64,000 nt of DNA from Arthrobacter sp. (GTDB taxonomy: Bacteria; Actinomycetota; Actinomycetes; Actinomycetales; Micrococcaceae), in NCBI GenBank assembly GCA_031277795.1, contig JAITLQ010000018.1, forward strand, positions 601,986 through 665,985, written 5' to 3'. Shown in pieces: positions 26,585-37,194 of this stretch; position 1 is the first letter of the stretch; each line of letters begins with the position of its first letter. The notes beneath the pieces are model-generated. The model saw only the letters and a list, made by a program, of their open reading frames with translations. It was not told the DNA's origin and ran no database searches. A program made the position numbers and the translations under genes.

Positions 26585-28126
26585 TTAGAGCAGCGGGGCA
26601 AGCATGGCCACGGTGTTCTGGACGAGGCGCCGCCACAGCGAGTCGTGCTCGCTGACGTCCGGGTCAAGCAGGACGGAGTCGGCGAGGTACTCCAGCTGGC
26701 GCTCGCGCACCGCGGCCGTGACGTCTGGGTCGGCGACGACCACGTTGTTTTCGTAGTTCAGCTCGAGGCTGCGCCGGTCCATGTTCGAGGAGCCGACGAG
26801 GCACAGCTGGCCGTCCACCGTCATGGTCTTCGAATGCAGCAGGCCGAGCGGGTACTCGTAGATCCGCACCCCCGCCTTGAGCAGGCGGTCATAGGCGCTG
26901 TGGGAGGCCTGCTTGACGAACCACGAATCGTTGCGCGCCGGCATGATGAGGGTGGTCTCCACGCCGCGCCGCGGCGCCGCGCAGAGGGCGGCGAGCAGGG
27001 CGTCGTCCGGCACGAAGTAGGGCGTGGTCACGATGAGCTCGTCGTAGGCGGCGCTCACCATGGCCACGAAGGCCTCCGACATGGCCCCGGCCCGCACCGT
27101 CGGCCCCGTGCCGAAGGCCGCCGCCAGGGCGGGCTCCGTGCTCGGGGGCAGCATGAGCGGTGCCACGGCCGGGCCGGCGTGGGCCTGCGTCGTGGTGTCG
27201 AGCTCGCTCGTTCCCGGCGCCCCGGCGTGCTCGGCCAGGGTGGGGGCCCCGACGGCCGGGCCGTCCTGGGGGACCTCGGTGAGCCAGGCGGAGAGGAAGA
27301 GCCACTGGTGCTGCGTCACGAGGGGGCCCGTGACGCGGAAGAAGACGTCCACCCACGGTGCGAAGTTCGGCTTGGGGGAGAAGGAGGGGGAGGCGCAGTT
27401 CTGGCTGCCCATGTAGGCCACCTCGTCGTCGATGACCACGATCTTGCGGTGGTTGCGCAGGTCGGGGCGGCCGACCGCCAGGCGGCCCCAGCGCAACAGG
27501 TCCCCGAGGGCGGCGACGCAGTGGGCCCCGGCGTCGATCATCGCGGCGTACGGGGCCGACTTCAGGAACGCCCGCGAGCCAAGGGCATCCACGAGGATGC
27601 GGCAATGCACGCCGCGGGCGGCCGCGCGGGCCACGGCGGCGGCGACCAGCGCGCCGTCGTGGTCGTCGAGCCAGATGTAGAAGTTGATGTGCACGCTCCG
27701 CGTGGCGGCGTCGATGTCGGCCACGAGCGCGGCCCCGGCTGCAGCCTCGTCGCGTTGCAGATCGATCGTGTTGCCGTGCAGCGCGCCGAGCCCGTTGATG
27801 GAGGCGGTTAACCGCAGCACCTGCTGCGCCTGCGGGGAGGCCGTGGCGAGCGCCGCCTCCTCGCCGCTGGGGAGGGGGAGAGCCGCCTCGGCCTCCCGCA
27901 TGCGCCGGGCCCTGGCGCGGCCGATGCTCGTCTCCCCGAGGAAGAAGTAGGAGATGACGCCGAGCACGGGCAGGAAGACGAGCACGCTCACCCACGCCAC
28001 GCGGGCCGACGCGGCGCGGTTGGGCCGGGTCAGCGCCCTGACGACCACCACAATGGTCAGAACACTGAAGGAGGCGCCGATGATCCAGCCGATGGAGCCG
28101 GTGACGCCGAGCCACAGTGATTGCAT
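26585..28126 (-). CDS. cls: Cardiolipin synthase (two-HKD phospholipase D family)
   Basis: This 513-residue membrane enzyme joins two phosphatidyl groups to make cardiolipin. Two N-terminal helices (about residues 5-30 and 38-60) precede two phospholipase D domains. The catalytic motifs are HRKIVVIDDEVAYMGSQN and HSKTMTVDGQLCLVGSSN. An Ala/Pro/Thr-rich linker at about 300-345 joins the two halves. The ATG at 28126 was chosen over one 66 bases upstream. It gives the usual N-terminal helix start, and a GAGAGGA ribosome site lies about ten bases before it. It lies downstream of, and on the same strand as, the response regulator gene. Confidence 0.92.
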   Translation of the reverse strand: MQSLWLGVTGSIGWIIGASFSVLTIVVVVRALTRPNRAASARVAWVSVLVFLPVLGVISYFFLGETSIGRARARRMREAEAALPLPSGEEAALATASPQAQQVLRLTASINGLGALHGNTIDLQRDEAAAGAALVADIDAATRSVHINFYIWLDDHDGALVAAAVARAAARGVHCRILVDALGSRAFLKSAPYAAMIDAGAHCVAALGDLLRWGRLAVGRPDLRNHRKIVVIDDEVAYMGSQNCASPSFSPKPNFAPWVDVFFRVTGPLVTQHQWLFLSAWLTEVPQDGPAVGAPTLAEHAGAPGTSELDTTTQAHAGPAVAPLMLPPSTEPALAAAFGTGPTVRAGAMSEAFVAMVSAAYDELIVTTPYFVPDDALLAALCAAPRRGVETTLIMPARNDSWFVKQASHSAYDRLLKAGVRIYEYPLGLLHSKTMTVDGQLCLVGSSNMDRRSLELNYENNVVVADPDVTAAVRERQLEYLADSVLLDPDVSEHDSLWRRLVQNTVAMLAPLL

Positions 28127-28252
28127 TTCCTGTTGTCCTCTCGACAGGCGCCTCGGGACACCGGCGCTCGCGCCCATCTTGTCAGCGACCACGCGCCGTC
28201 GGTGAAGTGAGTCGCCCGGCCGCGCGCGCGTGTCGCGCCCCGGCCGCGTTCC

Positions 28253-28897
28253 TCAGGCCCGCAGGAACGCGAGCACGGCACCCACCCGCCGCGCCGAGGG
28301 CTCGTCCGAGGGCAGGTCCAGCTTGGAGAAGATCGCGTTGATGTGCTTGGCCACCGCCTTGGGGGTGACCACGAGCCGCGCGGCGATGGCGGCGTTGGAC
28401 AGGCCGCTGGCCATGCACGCCAGCACCTCGCCCTCGCGCGCCGTGAGCGAGTCGAGCGCGTGCTGGGCCCGGCGCCGCCGCATGAGGTGCTCCACCACGC
28501 TGGCGTCCACCACGGTGCCGCCCTCGCCGACGGACGTGAGCGCCTCGCCGAACGCGGCGGCGTCGAACACCCGGTCCTTGAGCAGGTAGCCCACGCCGCC
28601 CCCTGGGGTGGCGAGCAGCTCGTCCACGTACAGGTGCTCAACGTACTGGGAGAGCAGCAGCACCGGCGCGCCCGGGCGGGCCTCGCGCATCTTCAGCGCC
28701 ACCCGCAGCCCCTCGTCGCGATGGCTCGGCGGCATGCGGATGTCCAAGAGGGACAGTTCGGGCCGGGTCTCCTCCCACAGGGCCCACGTTTCCGGTGCGG
28801 TGCCGGCGGCCCCCACCACCTCGTGGCCCAGGTCGTCGAGGAGGGCCAGGAGGCCCTGGCGAAGCAGCAGCTGGTCTTCTGCAATCAGGATGCGCAC
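28253..28897 (-). CDS. Two-component response regulator, NarL/LuxR type
   Basis: This 214-residue protein has a receiver domain (about 1-120) and a LuxR-type helix-turn-helix (about 148-212). The receiver has the acidic pair in LIAEDQ, the phospho-acceptor Asp in LSLLDIRMPPSHRDEG, a Ser in place of the usual Thr switch residue (LLLSQYVE), and the Lys in YLLKDRV. The DNA-binding part has LTAREGEVLACMASGLSNAAIAARL. Both wordings fit a common actinobacterial subgroup with PSHxDEG after the Asp. The GTG at 28897 begins the first beta strand. The partner kinase gene is divergent and starts at 29087. Confidence 0.92.
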   Translation of the reverse strand: MRILIAEDQLLLRQGLLALLDDLGHEVVGAAGTAPETWALWEETRPELSLLDIRMPPSHRDEGLRVALKMREARPGAPVLLLSQYVEHLYVDELLATPGGGVGYLLKDRVFDAAAFGEALTSVGEGGTVVDASVVEHLMRRRRAQHALDSLTAREGEVLACMASGLSNAAIAARLVVTPKAVAKHINAIFSKLDLPSDEPSARRVGAVLAFLRA

Positions 28898-29086
28898 CCG
28901 CCTATTCTTGCCCCAGCGCGGGCGCCGCGCTCGCCGCCAGCGGCGCGCCGCGGCGAACCGGGCGCAAGAGTGGTGCTGGCACCACCGACAACGGCCGGGC
29001 CAGCGGCTTGAATGGGAGTCAGCATCGGCACCACGTCCGGGCGGGAGGGTCCCGCCGCCGGCACGGTGCAAGCAAGGGGAGCCACT

Positions 29087-30499
29087 ATGGACAAGCCAGG
29101 CGCTAGCGGGTCGGACGCGGCCCTGCCCGTGGCCGGCGCTGGGGAGCCGATCACCCGCAGCCGCAACCCCCTCGTGAACGTGGGCAGGGCGACCGCCGTG
29201 TGGTTCCTCGCGCTGTGGAACCTGGTGCTGTGGGTGCTGATCCCCTCCGTCTTCGCGCTCTGCCTGGTCTGGGTGGGCGTGATCCTCCTGCGCCCGCTGG
29301 CCGCCTTGGTTCGCGGCAACGCGCGGCTGCACCGCCGCCTGGCCCGCCGTTGGAGCGGCGTGGAGGTGGCCGAGCAGTACCTCGACCTGCCCGGCAAGCC
29401 GGGCATTGCCGGGTCCCTGGGTGCGCTGCGGAGTTTCAAGGACCCCACGGTGATCAAGGACTGGGTGTGGACGCTGGCCGGATTGCTCGTGGGGGTGGCG
29501 CTGTGCCTGCTGCCGTTGGCCTTGGTGGGCCAGGGCGTGTGGCAGCTCGTGGCGGCCGCGCTCTGGGACCCGCTTAACGTGGGCTCGTGGGACACCACGC
29601 TGTCCTTCATCCACACCGCATGGCCGAACGCGCGGCTCTACCTCGCGCTGACGGGCGTGCTCTTCCTGGTGCTGGGCCTCGCGGCGGGCGGTGCCGTGTT
29701 GACGCTGCACGCGCGCTGGGTCCGGCTGTGCCTGGCCACGGGGAACACCGCCGCCCTGCGCCGGCGCCTCGCCGCGGTGGAGGACTCGCGCCGCGACGCC
29801 GTGCAGATGCAGGCGGAAGAGGTGGCGAGGATCGAGCGGGACCTGCACGACGGCGCGCAGGCCCGCCTCGTGGCCCTGGGCATGACGCTGGGCCGCGCCG
29901 AGCGCCTCATGCAGACCGACCCAGAGCGGGCCCAGGAGCTGATGAGGCAGGCGCAGACGGACTCGAGCGGGGCCCTGGAGGAGCTGCGCCAGCTGGTGCG
30001 CGGCATTCGGCCGCCGGTACTCGCGGATCGGGGCGTGGCCGGGGCCCTGCGATCCCTCGCCTCCTCCCTCGAGGTCCCCACGACCGTCACGGAGGCCGGC
30101 GAGCTGGGGGAGCTCCCCGAGGTGGTGGAGTCGGCCCTGTACTTCGCCGGCGCGGAGCTCATGACCAATGCCGTCAAGCACGCGCGGGCGTCCTCCATCG
30201 CCGTCACGCTGGGCACCTTTGGTGCCGCGGTGCGCTTGGAGGTGCTCGACGACGGCGCGGGCCCGGGTGTGGCCCTCGCCGCCGGTGGTGGCCCGGTCGG
30301 TGCGGCCGGCACCCCGGGCGCGGACGCCGACGCCGGTGTCCTCGGCGTGGGCTCGGGCGAGGGCACCCACGCCGGAACCGGCACGGGGCTGGCCGGGCTG
30401 CGCCGGCGCTTGGCCGCCCTGGACGGCGTCCTGGAGCTCTCGGACGCCGGCGGCCGGGGCACGCGGGCGAGCGTCACGATTCCGCTCGCCGTGTCCTGA
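29087..30499 (+). CDS. Two-component sensor histidine kinase (HisKA_3 type)
   Basis: This 470-residue membrane kinase has a putative sensor region with four hydrophobic segments (about residues 35-75, 135-165, 190-220). Next come the dimerisation/phospho-acceptor helix with His in ERDLHDGAQARLVALGM (about 262) and a GHKL ATPase domain with NAVKHARA, DDGAGPG and GTGLAGLRRR. An extra Gly/Ala/Asp-rich stretch of about 40 residues sits in the ATP lid between the last two motifs. The start at ATG 29087 follows AAGGGGA. A longer frame would add a Gly-rich N-terminus with no ribosome site. It is divergent from its probable partner regulator. Confidence 0.9.
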   Translation: MDKPGASGSDAALPVAGAGEPITRSRNPLVNVGRATAVWFLALWNLVLWVLIPSVFALCLVWVGVILLRPLAALVRGNARLHRRLARRWSGVEVAEQYLDLPGKPGIAGSLGALRSFKDPTVIKDWVWTLAGLLVGVALCLLPLALVGQGVWQLVAAALWDPLNVGSWDTTLSFIHTAWPNARLYLALTGVLFLVLGLAAGGAVLTLHARWVRLCLATGNTAALRRRLAAVEDSRRDAVQMQAEEVARIERDLHDGAQARLVALGMTLGRAERLMQTDPERAQELMRQAQTDSSGALEELRQLVRGIRPPVLADRGVAGALRSLASSLEVPTTVTEAGELGELPEVVESALYFAGAELMTNAVKHARASSIAVTLGTFGAAVRLEVLDDGAGPGVALAAGGGPVGAAGTPGADADAGVLGVGSGEGTHAGTGTGLAGLRRRLAALDGVLELSDAGGRGTRASVTIPLAVS

Positions 30500-30634
30500 C
30501 GGTCGCCGACTGAGGCCGCCGGCCGCGTCCTGGCGCCTGCCGGCCACCGCGTGACGCCCGCCGTCAGCGGCCGGCGTGAGGCAGTCGCTGGCGCCCTCCA
30601 CGCGCCGTTGCCGTGTCCAATTGTCGGACCGTGG

Positions 30635-30650
30635 TCCAAATAATGAGATG
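30635..30650 (+). promoter_or_regulatory. Candidate NdgR/LtbR operator upstream of ilvB
   Basis: TCCAAATAATGAGATG matches 12 of 16 bases with the sites before leuB and leuC. Its first base is 24 bases before the first base of the minus-10 box, exactly as at leuC, so it overlaps the minus-35 region. LtbR/NdgR control of ilvBNC and leuCD is known in other actinobacteria; this site itself is an inference. Confidence 0.6.
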
Positions 30651-30658
30651 CCGCCCCG

Positions 30659-30664
30659 TAGCAT
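30659..30664 (+). promoter_or_regulatory. Minus-10 box of the ilvBNC promoter
   Basis: TAGCAT fits TAnnnT and would start transcription near 30671, giving a leader of about 60 bases. The leader contains the small palindrome TTGAGT-C-ACTCAA at 30693-30705. Confidence 0.5.
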
Positions 30665-30728
30665 TTGCATGCGCGCCCACCCCCTGTTTGAGTTGAGTCA
30701 CTCAAGCACTCGAAGGAAGGTGGAGCAG

Positions 30729-32594
30729 ATGGGACAGGCACCCAACGCCACCCCGTCCACGGTGGCCCGCGCCGTGTCCAAGCCGAACCCCGCCGCGCCC
30801 CAGGCCGGCCTGCCCGTTCCCGGGCTTGGCCGCGTCGTTGAGCCGACGGAGATGAAGGGGTCGGCGGCGATTATCCGCTCGCTCGAGGAGCTCGGCGTCA
30901 AGGATGTCTTCGGCCTTCCGGGTGGGGCCATCCTGCCCACCTACGATCCGCTGATGGCCTCCGAGACCATCAACCACGTCCTCGTGCGCCACGAGCAGGG
31001 CGCCGGTCACGCCGCCCAGGGCTACGCCATGGTCACGGGCGAGGTGGGCGTGTGCATCGCCACCTCCGGCCCCGGCGCCACGAACCTCGTCACGGCCATC
31101 GCCGACGCCCACATGGACTCCGTGCCCATGGTGGCCATCACCGGCCAGGTGAACTCCGCCTTCATCGGCACCGACGCCTTCCAGGAGGCGGACATCGTCG
31201 GCATTACCATGCCGATCACCAAGCACTCCTTCCTGGTCACTAAGGGCGAGGACATCCCGCGCGTTCTGGCGCAGGCCTTCTACCTGGCCGGCACCGGGCG
31301 TCCCGGCCCGGTCCTCGTGGACATCACCAAGGACGCCCAGGAGAAGCCGACCGAGTTCTCCTGGCCCCCGGTCATGGACCTGCCCGGCTACCGCCCCGTC
31401 ACCAAGGGCCACGCCAAGCAGGTGCGCGAGGCGGCCAAGCTGCTCACCGCCTCGCTGCGCCCCGTCATCTACGCCGGCGGCGGCGTCCAGAAGGCCCACG
31501 CCTCGCGTGAGCTCATGGCCTTCGCCGAGGCCACCGGCGCCCCCGTGGTCACCACGCTGACCGCCCGCGGCGTCTTCCCCGACTCGCACGAGCAGCACGT
31601 GGGCATGCCCGGCATGCACGGCGCCGTCTCGGCCGTGGCCGCGCTGCAGCAGAGCGACCTCGTGATCGCCCTCGGCGCCCGCTTCGACGACCGCGTGACC
31701 GGCGTCCTGGCCTCCTTTGCCCCGGACGCCAAGATCATCCACGCGGACATCGACCCGGCGGAGATCTCCAAGAACCGCACGGCCGATGTGCCGATCGTCG
31801 GCTCGCTGGACGAGGTCCTGCCGGACCTGACCGCCGAGTTCTCCCGCCGCAAGGCCGAGGGCCTGGCCCCCGACCTGGGCGCCTGGTGGGAGAACCTCAA
31901 CCGCCTGCGCGAGACCTACCCCATGGGCTACACGCCCTCCACGGACGGTGCGCTCACCCCGCAGCACGTGATCCAGCGCCTGGGCGAGCTGACCGGGCCG
32001 GAGGCCGTGTACGTGGCCGGCGTGGGCCAGCATCAGATGTGGGCCAGCCAGTTCATCAAGTACGAGCGCCCCCACCAGTGGCTCAACTCCGCCGGCCTGG
32101 GCACCATGGGCTACGCGGTTCCCGCCGCCATGGGCGCCAAGGTGGGCAACCCCGACCGCGTGGTCTGGGCCATCGACGGCGACGGCTGCTTCCAGATGAC
32201 CAATCAGGAGCTCGCCACCTGCGTGATCAACAAGATCCCGATCAAGGTGGCCCTGATCAACAACTCCTCGCTCGGCATGGTGCGCCAGTGGCAGACGCTG
32301 TTCTACGACGGCCGCTACTCCAACACCGAGCTGAACACGGGCGCCGATTCCATCCGCGTTCCCGACTTCGTGAAGATGGCTGACGCCTACGGCTGCGTCG
32401 GCCTGCGCGTGGAGCGCGAGGAGGACATGGACGCGGCGATCCAGCAGGCGCTGGAGATCAACGACCGCCCCGTGATCATCGATTTCATCGTCTCGAAGGA
32501 CGCCATGGTGTGGCCGATGGTCCCCGCCGGTGTCCCGAACGACGCCATCCAGATTGCCCGGGGCATGACCCCCGAGTGGAACGAAGAGGACTGA
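30729..32594 (+). CDS. ilvB: Acetolactate synthase, large (catalytic) subunit
   Basis: This 621-residue ThDP-dependent enzyme condenses pyruvate with pyruvate or 2-oxobutyrate, the first common step of valine/isoleucine synthesis. Visible motifs are the catalytic Glu in [14 protein letters not shown], the ThDP/Mg motif starting at [14 protein letters not shown] and ending in [11 protein letters not shown], and the FAD-domain region around residues 205-380. The ATG at 30729 has a GGTGGAG ribosome site. An in-frame ATG at 30669 lies only four bases past the minus-10 box and would add 20 residues; it is possible but less likely. ilvN follows after three bases and ilvC after that, forming an ilvBNC operon. 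Confidence 0.97.
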   Translation: MGQAPNATPSTVARAVSKPNPAAPQAGLPVPGLGRVVEPTEMKGSAAIIRSLEELGVKDVFGLPGGAILPTYDPLMASETINHVLVRHEQGAGHAAQGYAMVTGEVGVCIATSGPGATNLVTAIADAHMDSVPMVAITGQVNSAFIGTDAFQEADIVGITMPITKHSFLVTKGEDIPRVLAQAFYLAGTGRPGPVLVDITKDAQEKPTEFSWPPVMDLPGYRPVTKGHAKQVREAAKLLTASLRPVIYAGGGVQKAHASRELMAFAEATGAPVVTTLTARGVFPDSHEQHVGMPGMHGAVSAVAALQQSDLVIALGARFDDRVTGVLASFAPDAKIIHADIDPAEISKNRTADVPIVGSLDEVLPDLTAEFSRRKAEGLAPDLGAWWENLNRLRETYPMGYTPSTDGALTPQHVIQRLGELTGPEAVYVAGVGQHQMWASQFIKYERPHQWLNSAGLGTMGYAVPAAMGAKVGNPDRVVWAIDGDGCFQMTNQELATCVINKIPIKVALINNSSLGMVRQWQTLFYDGRYSNTELNTGADSIRVPDFVKMADAYGCVGLRVEREEDMDAAIQQALEINDRPVIIDFIVSKDAMVWPMVPAGVPNDAIQIARGMTPEWNEED

Positions 32595-32597
32595 GAC

Positions 32598-34266
<1,669 letters not shown>

Positions 34267-34286
34267 GCGCAGCCCTGAGGCGCCCC

Positions 34287-34321
34287 GGCGCCCCCGTTCC
34301 GTGTCACGGAACGGGGGCGCC
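34287..34321 (+). terminator. Terminator of ilvBNC
   Basis: A 17-bp perfect stem (34287-34303 with 34305-34321) is followed by GTTGTGTTT. It lies 20 bases past the ilvC stop. Confidence 0.88.
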
Positions 34322-34334
34322 GTTGTGTTTGCTG

Positions 34335-34349
34335 TCACAATGATTGTGA
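34335..34349. promoter_or_regulatory. 15-base palindrome upstream of the MFS gene at 34444
   Basis: TCACAAT-G-ATTGTGA is a perfect inverted repeat about 95 bases before the start codon, just after the ilvC terminator. It is a likely protein-binding site of unknown owner. Confidence 0.4.
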
Positions 34350-34443
34350 AATCGTAATCGCGAAGGGTGTGCCCACGGCCGCGATCGGCGAGCGGGGGAG
34401 GTAGCGTGAGGGGCATCACACGTCGTCAACGACAGGGGGGTCA

Positions 34444-35703
34444 ATGAACGACGGCGCTCGATTGCGTTCCCTGCCAGGGTTTAGGGGGCTGTGGCTCGCC
34501 AACGCCGGCTCGGATGCGGCGCGGCTGATCGCCGTCTTTGCCATCCAGGTGGCCATGACCCTCACGCTGCACGCGAGCACCCTCGAGGTGGGTCTCGTGT
34601 CGCCGCTGTCCAACGCCGGGGCGCTGGCCCTGGGTCTCGTGGCCGGCGTGTATGTGGATCGCTGGGGCGCCAAGCGCACCATGCTCGCGAGCGCGTGGCT
34701 GCGCGTGCTGGCGTACGGGGTGCCCGTGGCGTTGTACCTCGCTCACGCCTTGGCGCCGTGGCAGCTGCTCGTGTGCGTGCTGCTCGCCTCCATCGCCGAC
34801 ACCTTCTTCAGCACGGGCCACCAGGCCGTGTTGCCCTCGCTCGTGGGCCGCACCCGCGTGCCGGATGCTGCGTCCTCGCTCATGGCGACGGATCAGGTCA
34901 TCACCTTGGCCGGGCCGGCCGCCGGCGGCCTGCTCACGCGGTGGATGCCGGCGCCCCTCGTGCTGGGCGTCTCCGCCCTCCTGCAGTTCGTGGCGATCGG
35001 CGGCCTGCGCCGGCTGCCGGACGACCCGCCGGCGGCGCAGCGCCCGCGCGAGCGGGTGTGGCCGGCCATGCGCGCCGGCTGGGCCTACCTCAGCGGGACG
35101 CCCCTGCTGGCCGCCATCATGGCCGCGGCGACGCTGAACAACTTTGCCGCCGGTTTCTACCAATCGGCCGAGACGGTGTTCATCCTGCGCGAGCTGGGGA
35201 TGGACCCCGTGGTGTTCGGGCTTGTGTGGTCCCTGAGCGCCGTGGGCGGGATTGCCGGCGCCATGTTGGCGCCACGGGCCGGGCGGCGCTTTGGAGCCTT
35301 GCGGGTCATGTTTGTCGCTTGCTGCATCATGCCGCTGAACTTCGCGCTGATCCCCGCCGCGGCGTGGGTGCCCAAGGACGCGCAGCCGCTCATGGTGTTC
35401 GTGTCGTTCCTCTTCTTTGGGGCGTGCATCGGCTTCATGGCCGTCAGCTCCTCCGGCGTGGCGGCCGCGCTCACCCCCAACGAGCTCCTGGCGCGGGTCT
35501 CCTCGGTGCGCCGCACCCTGACCCAGGGCGCCACCGTGGTGGGCGGCCTGCTCGGGGCCGGCCTCGGCGCGCTCGCGGGCGTCGGCTGGACGCTCTGGCT
35601 CGCCGCGGCGTTGGCCGTGGCGCAGCTGGTCCCGCTGCTGAGGGCGGGGGTGCCGGCGAGGGCGGCACCCACCGAGGCCGAGCTCGCGCTGGGCGGCGAG
35701 TAG
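34444..35703 (+). CDS. MFS transporter (EntS/MFS_3-like)
   Basis: This 419-residue, 12-TM protein starts with LPGFRGLWLANAGSDAARLI and has the loop motif GVYVDRWGAKRTMLASA between helices 2 and 3. Its two halves and the wording resemble the enterobactin-exporter-like MFS_3 group. The ATG at 34444 follows an AGGGGGG ribosome site, and a possible minus-10 box (TAGCGT) lies at 34402-34407. The last codons and stop lie inside the first unit of a 46-base direct duplication. It converges on another MFS gene. Confidence 0.82.
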   Translation: MNDGARLRSLPGFRGLWLANAGSDAARLIAVFAIQVAMTLTLHASTLEVGLVSPLSNAGALALGLVAGVYVDRWGAKRTMLASAWLRVLAYGVPVALYLAHALAPWQLLVCVLLASIADTFFSTGHQAVLPSLVGRTRVPDAASSLMATDQVITLAGPAAGGLLTRWMPAPLVLGVSALLQFVAIGGLRRLPDDPPAAQRPRERVWPAMRAGWAYLSGTPLLAAIMAAATLNNFAAGFYQSAETVFILRELGMDPVVFGLVWSLSAVGGIAGAMLAPRAGRRFGALRVMFVACCIMPLNFALIPAAAWVPKDAQPLMVFVSFLFFGACIGFMAVSSSGVAAALTPNELLARVSSVRRTLTQGATVVGGLLGAGLGALAGVGWTLWLAAALAVAQLVPLLRAGVPARAAPTEAELALGGE

Positions 35704-35766
35704 CCGGCGTCGGGCACGCCGCGGTGAGCTTGCGCTGGGTGGCGAGTGGGCGGCGTCGGGCATCGC
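35680..35766. repeat. Imperfect tandem duplication of about 46 bases at the MFS gene 3' end
   Basis: The unit at 35680-35719 (encoding the last residues ELALGGE and the stop) recurs at 35726-35766 with few differences, offset by 46-47 bases. The second unit lacks the stop codon (GAGTGG instead of GAGTAG) and is non-coding here. Confidence 0.7.
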
Positions 35767-35774
35767 GTTGAACG

Positions 35775-35795
35775 CGTGCTCGCCCTGCGGGCACG
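35775..35795. terminator. Small hairpin between convergent MFS genes
   Basis: CGTGCTCGC (35775-35783) pairs with GCGGGCACG (35787-35795), with one G-U pair and a three-base loop. It lies immediately beyond the stop of the minus-strand MFS gene. It is a weak candidate. Confidence 0.4.
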
Positions 35796-35797
35796 TC

Positions 35798-36976
35798 TCA
35801 GCGAGCGGCGGCGGCCTGCAGGCGCGGGCGCAGCGCCAGGGTGGCGAGCACCGTGAGGGCGAGGATGCCGCAGCCGAGCCAGCCGGCGCCCTGGAGCCCG
35901 CTCGCGTCGAGCGCGAGGCCGCCGAGTGCCGCGCCGCCGCCGATGCCGAGGTTGCACGTGACGTTGATCCACGCGCCGGCCATCTCCGGATTCTCCTTGC
36001 CCACGCGAACGAGCACGTTCTGGAAGGTGGAGTTCACGGGGGCAAAGCAGGCGCCCCAGAGGCCGGCGATGACGAGCGTGGGCCAGAGGGCCGGCATGGC
36101 CAGGACGGTCGCGGCGAGGCTGATGAGAATGCTGACGGGCACGAGGATCATCCAGCGGACCGGATGCGCATCCAAGCGCGGCGCCACCGCGCGGATGGCG
36201 AACAGGCCAGCGACGCCAAAGAGAACCAGGACGGGGCTGAGCCACACGGGGTTCAGGCCGGTGGAGAGGATGAGCGGCGAGACGAAGGTGTAGAGGCAGT
36301 AGTGGCCAAGGAAGGTCAGCCCGGCCAGGCTCGCCACCAGCAGCAGCGACCCGCCGCCCGGGACGAGCGTGCGCGAAGCGGCGGCGTCGTGCTTGACGCC
36401 GGGCAGGAGGACCAAGGCCACCACGAAGGCCACGGCCGTGAGCGCGGCGAGGGCGCCGAAGGTCACGCGCCAGCCGGCCGCCTCGGACAGGGCCGTTCCG
36501 GCCGGCACGCCCAGGATGAAGCCAGCCGAGGCACCCATGCTCGTCATCGCCATGGCCTTGCCGAGCGATCCGGGCGGGGCGATGCGGGTGGCGTAGCCGA
36601 TCGCGAGGGCGAAGAAGAGGGCGTGGGCCATGCCGCCCACGGCGCGGGCCACCACGAGCCACGCGAAAGACGGGGCCAGCGCCGCCAAGAGGTTCGAGGC
36701 GGTGAAGATGACGAGCGTGGAGAGGAGCACCGGTTTGCGGGGGAGCGAACCGGTGAAGCGCGTGAGCGGCACGGCCGTGACCGCCACGAGGCCGGCGTAG
36801 AGCGAGACCAGCATGCCGCCGGCCGACTCGTCCAGGCCGAAGTCCTGGACCACGCGCGGCAGGATGCCGATCGGCACCACCTCGGTGGTGATGACGGCAA
36901 AGATGGCGACGGCCAAGAGGATGAGGCCGGCCCAGCCGGAGCGGGCGTTCGAGGCGGGGGCTGGGGTGGGCGACAA
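35798..36976 (-). CDS. MFS transporter (AraJ/YdhP-like DHA1 exporter)
   Basis: This roughly 392-residue, 12-TM protein begins with FAVITTEVVPIGILPRVVQDFG, typical of the AraJ/YdhP sugar-efflux or chloramphenicol-exporter group. It has FTGSLPRKPVLLSTLV between helices 2 and 3. I chose the TTG at 36976 because GGAG lies eight bases before it. A longer frame starts with TTG at 37039, but that codon overlaps the minus-10 box TAGGCT (37044-37039), so it cannot be transcribed in full. The gene is divergent from serA. The substrate is unknown. Confidence 0.78.
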   Translation of the reverse strand: MSPTPAPASNARSGWAGLILLAVAIFAVITTEVVPIGILPRVVQDFGLDESAGGMLVSLYAGLVAVTAVPLTRFTGSLPRKPVLLSTLVIFTASNLLAALAPSFAWLVVARAVGGMAHALFFALAIGYATRIAPPGSLGKAMAMTSMGASAGFILGVPAGTALSEAAGWRVTFGALAALTAVAFVVALVLLPGVKHDAAASRTLVPGGGSLLLVASLAGLTFLGHYCLYTFVSPLILSTGLNPVWLSPVLVLFGVAGLFAIRAVAPRLDAHPVRWMILVPVSILISLAATVLAMPALWPTLVIAGLWGACFAPVNSTFQNVLVRVGKENPEMAGAWINVTCNLGIGGGAALGGLALDASGLQGAGWLGCGILALTVLATLALRPRLQAAAAR

Positions 36977-37038
36977 GCGGGGGACTCCAAGCGGCAAAGG
37001 GGGAAGGCAGGGCGCTGCGCTGGGCCCCTGTCCCCTCA

Positions 37039-37044
37039 AGCCTA
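37039..37044 (-). promoter_or_regulatory. Minus-10 box for the minus-strand MFS gene
   Basis: TAGGCT on the minus strand would start transcription near 37032, giving a leader of about 56 bases before the TTG at 36976. Confidence 0.5.
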
Positions 37045-37124
37045 GTGGCTGAACGTGACGCGGCCCCGGTGGGGGAGCGCGTCATGTCCACGACACGGAT
37101 GCCAGGGCTGGTGCGCGCTGCCGA

Positions 37125-37130
37125 TACCGT
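37125..37130 (+). promoter_or_regulatory. Minus-10 box of serA
   Basis: TACCGT, followed by AAAAG, lies 64 bases before the serA GTG and gives a short leader. Confidence 0.45.
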
Positions 37131-37194
37131 AAAAGTGCGCGGTGACGCACCGCCGTATCCGAACACCACCACAGCGTCCAGCAAAGGCTTTCAC

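Noticed and set aside
21649..26667. A 1,672-codon open frame on the minus strand opposite the nuclease/nucleotidase gene
   Set aside because: It has no recognisable domains, no ribosome site and an Arg/Val/Gly-heavy composition typical of the antisense of GC-rich coding DNA. The plus strand has clear domains throughout.
28898..30670. A continuous minus-strand frame extending the response regulator upstream across the kinase gene
   Set aside because: The receiver domain starts exactly at the GTG at 28897, and the extension is the reverse of the kinase coding sequence.
30600..30728. A T-box or leader-peptide attenuator before ilvB
   Set aside because: No T-box consensus is present, and the only leader frame is in frame with ilvB, without its own stop or a run of Leu, Val or Ile codons.
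30669..30728. The in-frame ATG at 30669 as the ilvB start
   Set aside because: It lies only four bases past the minus-10 box and has no ribosome site, while the ATG at 30729 has one. It is kept as a less likely option.
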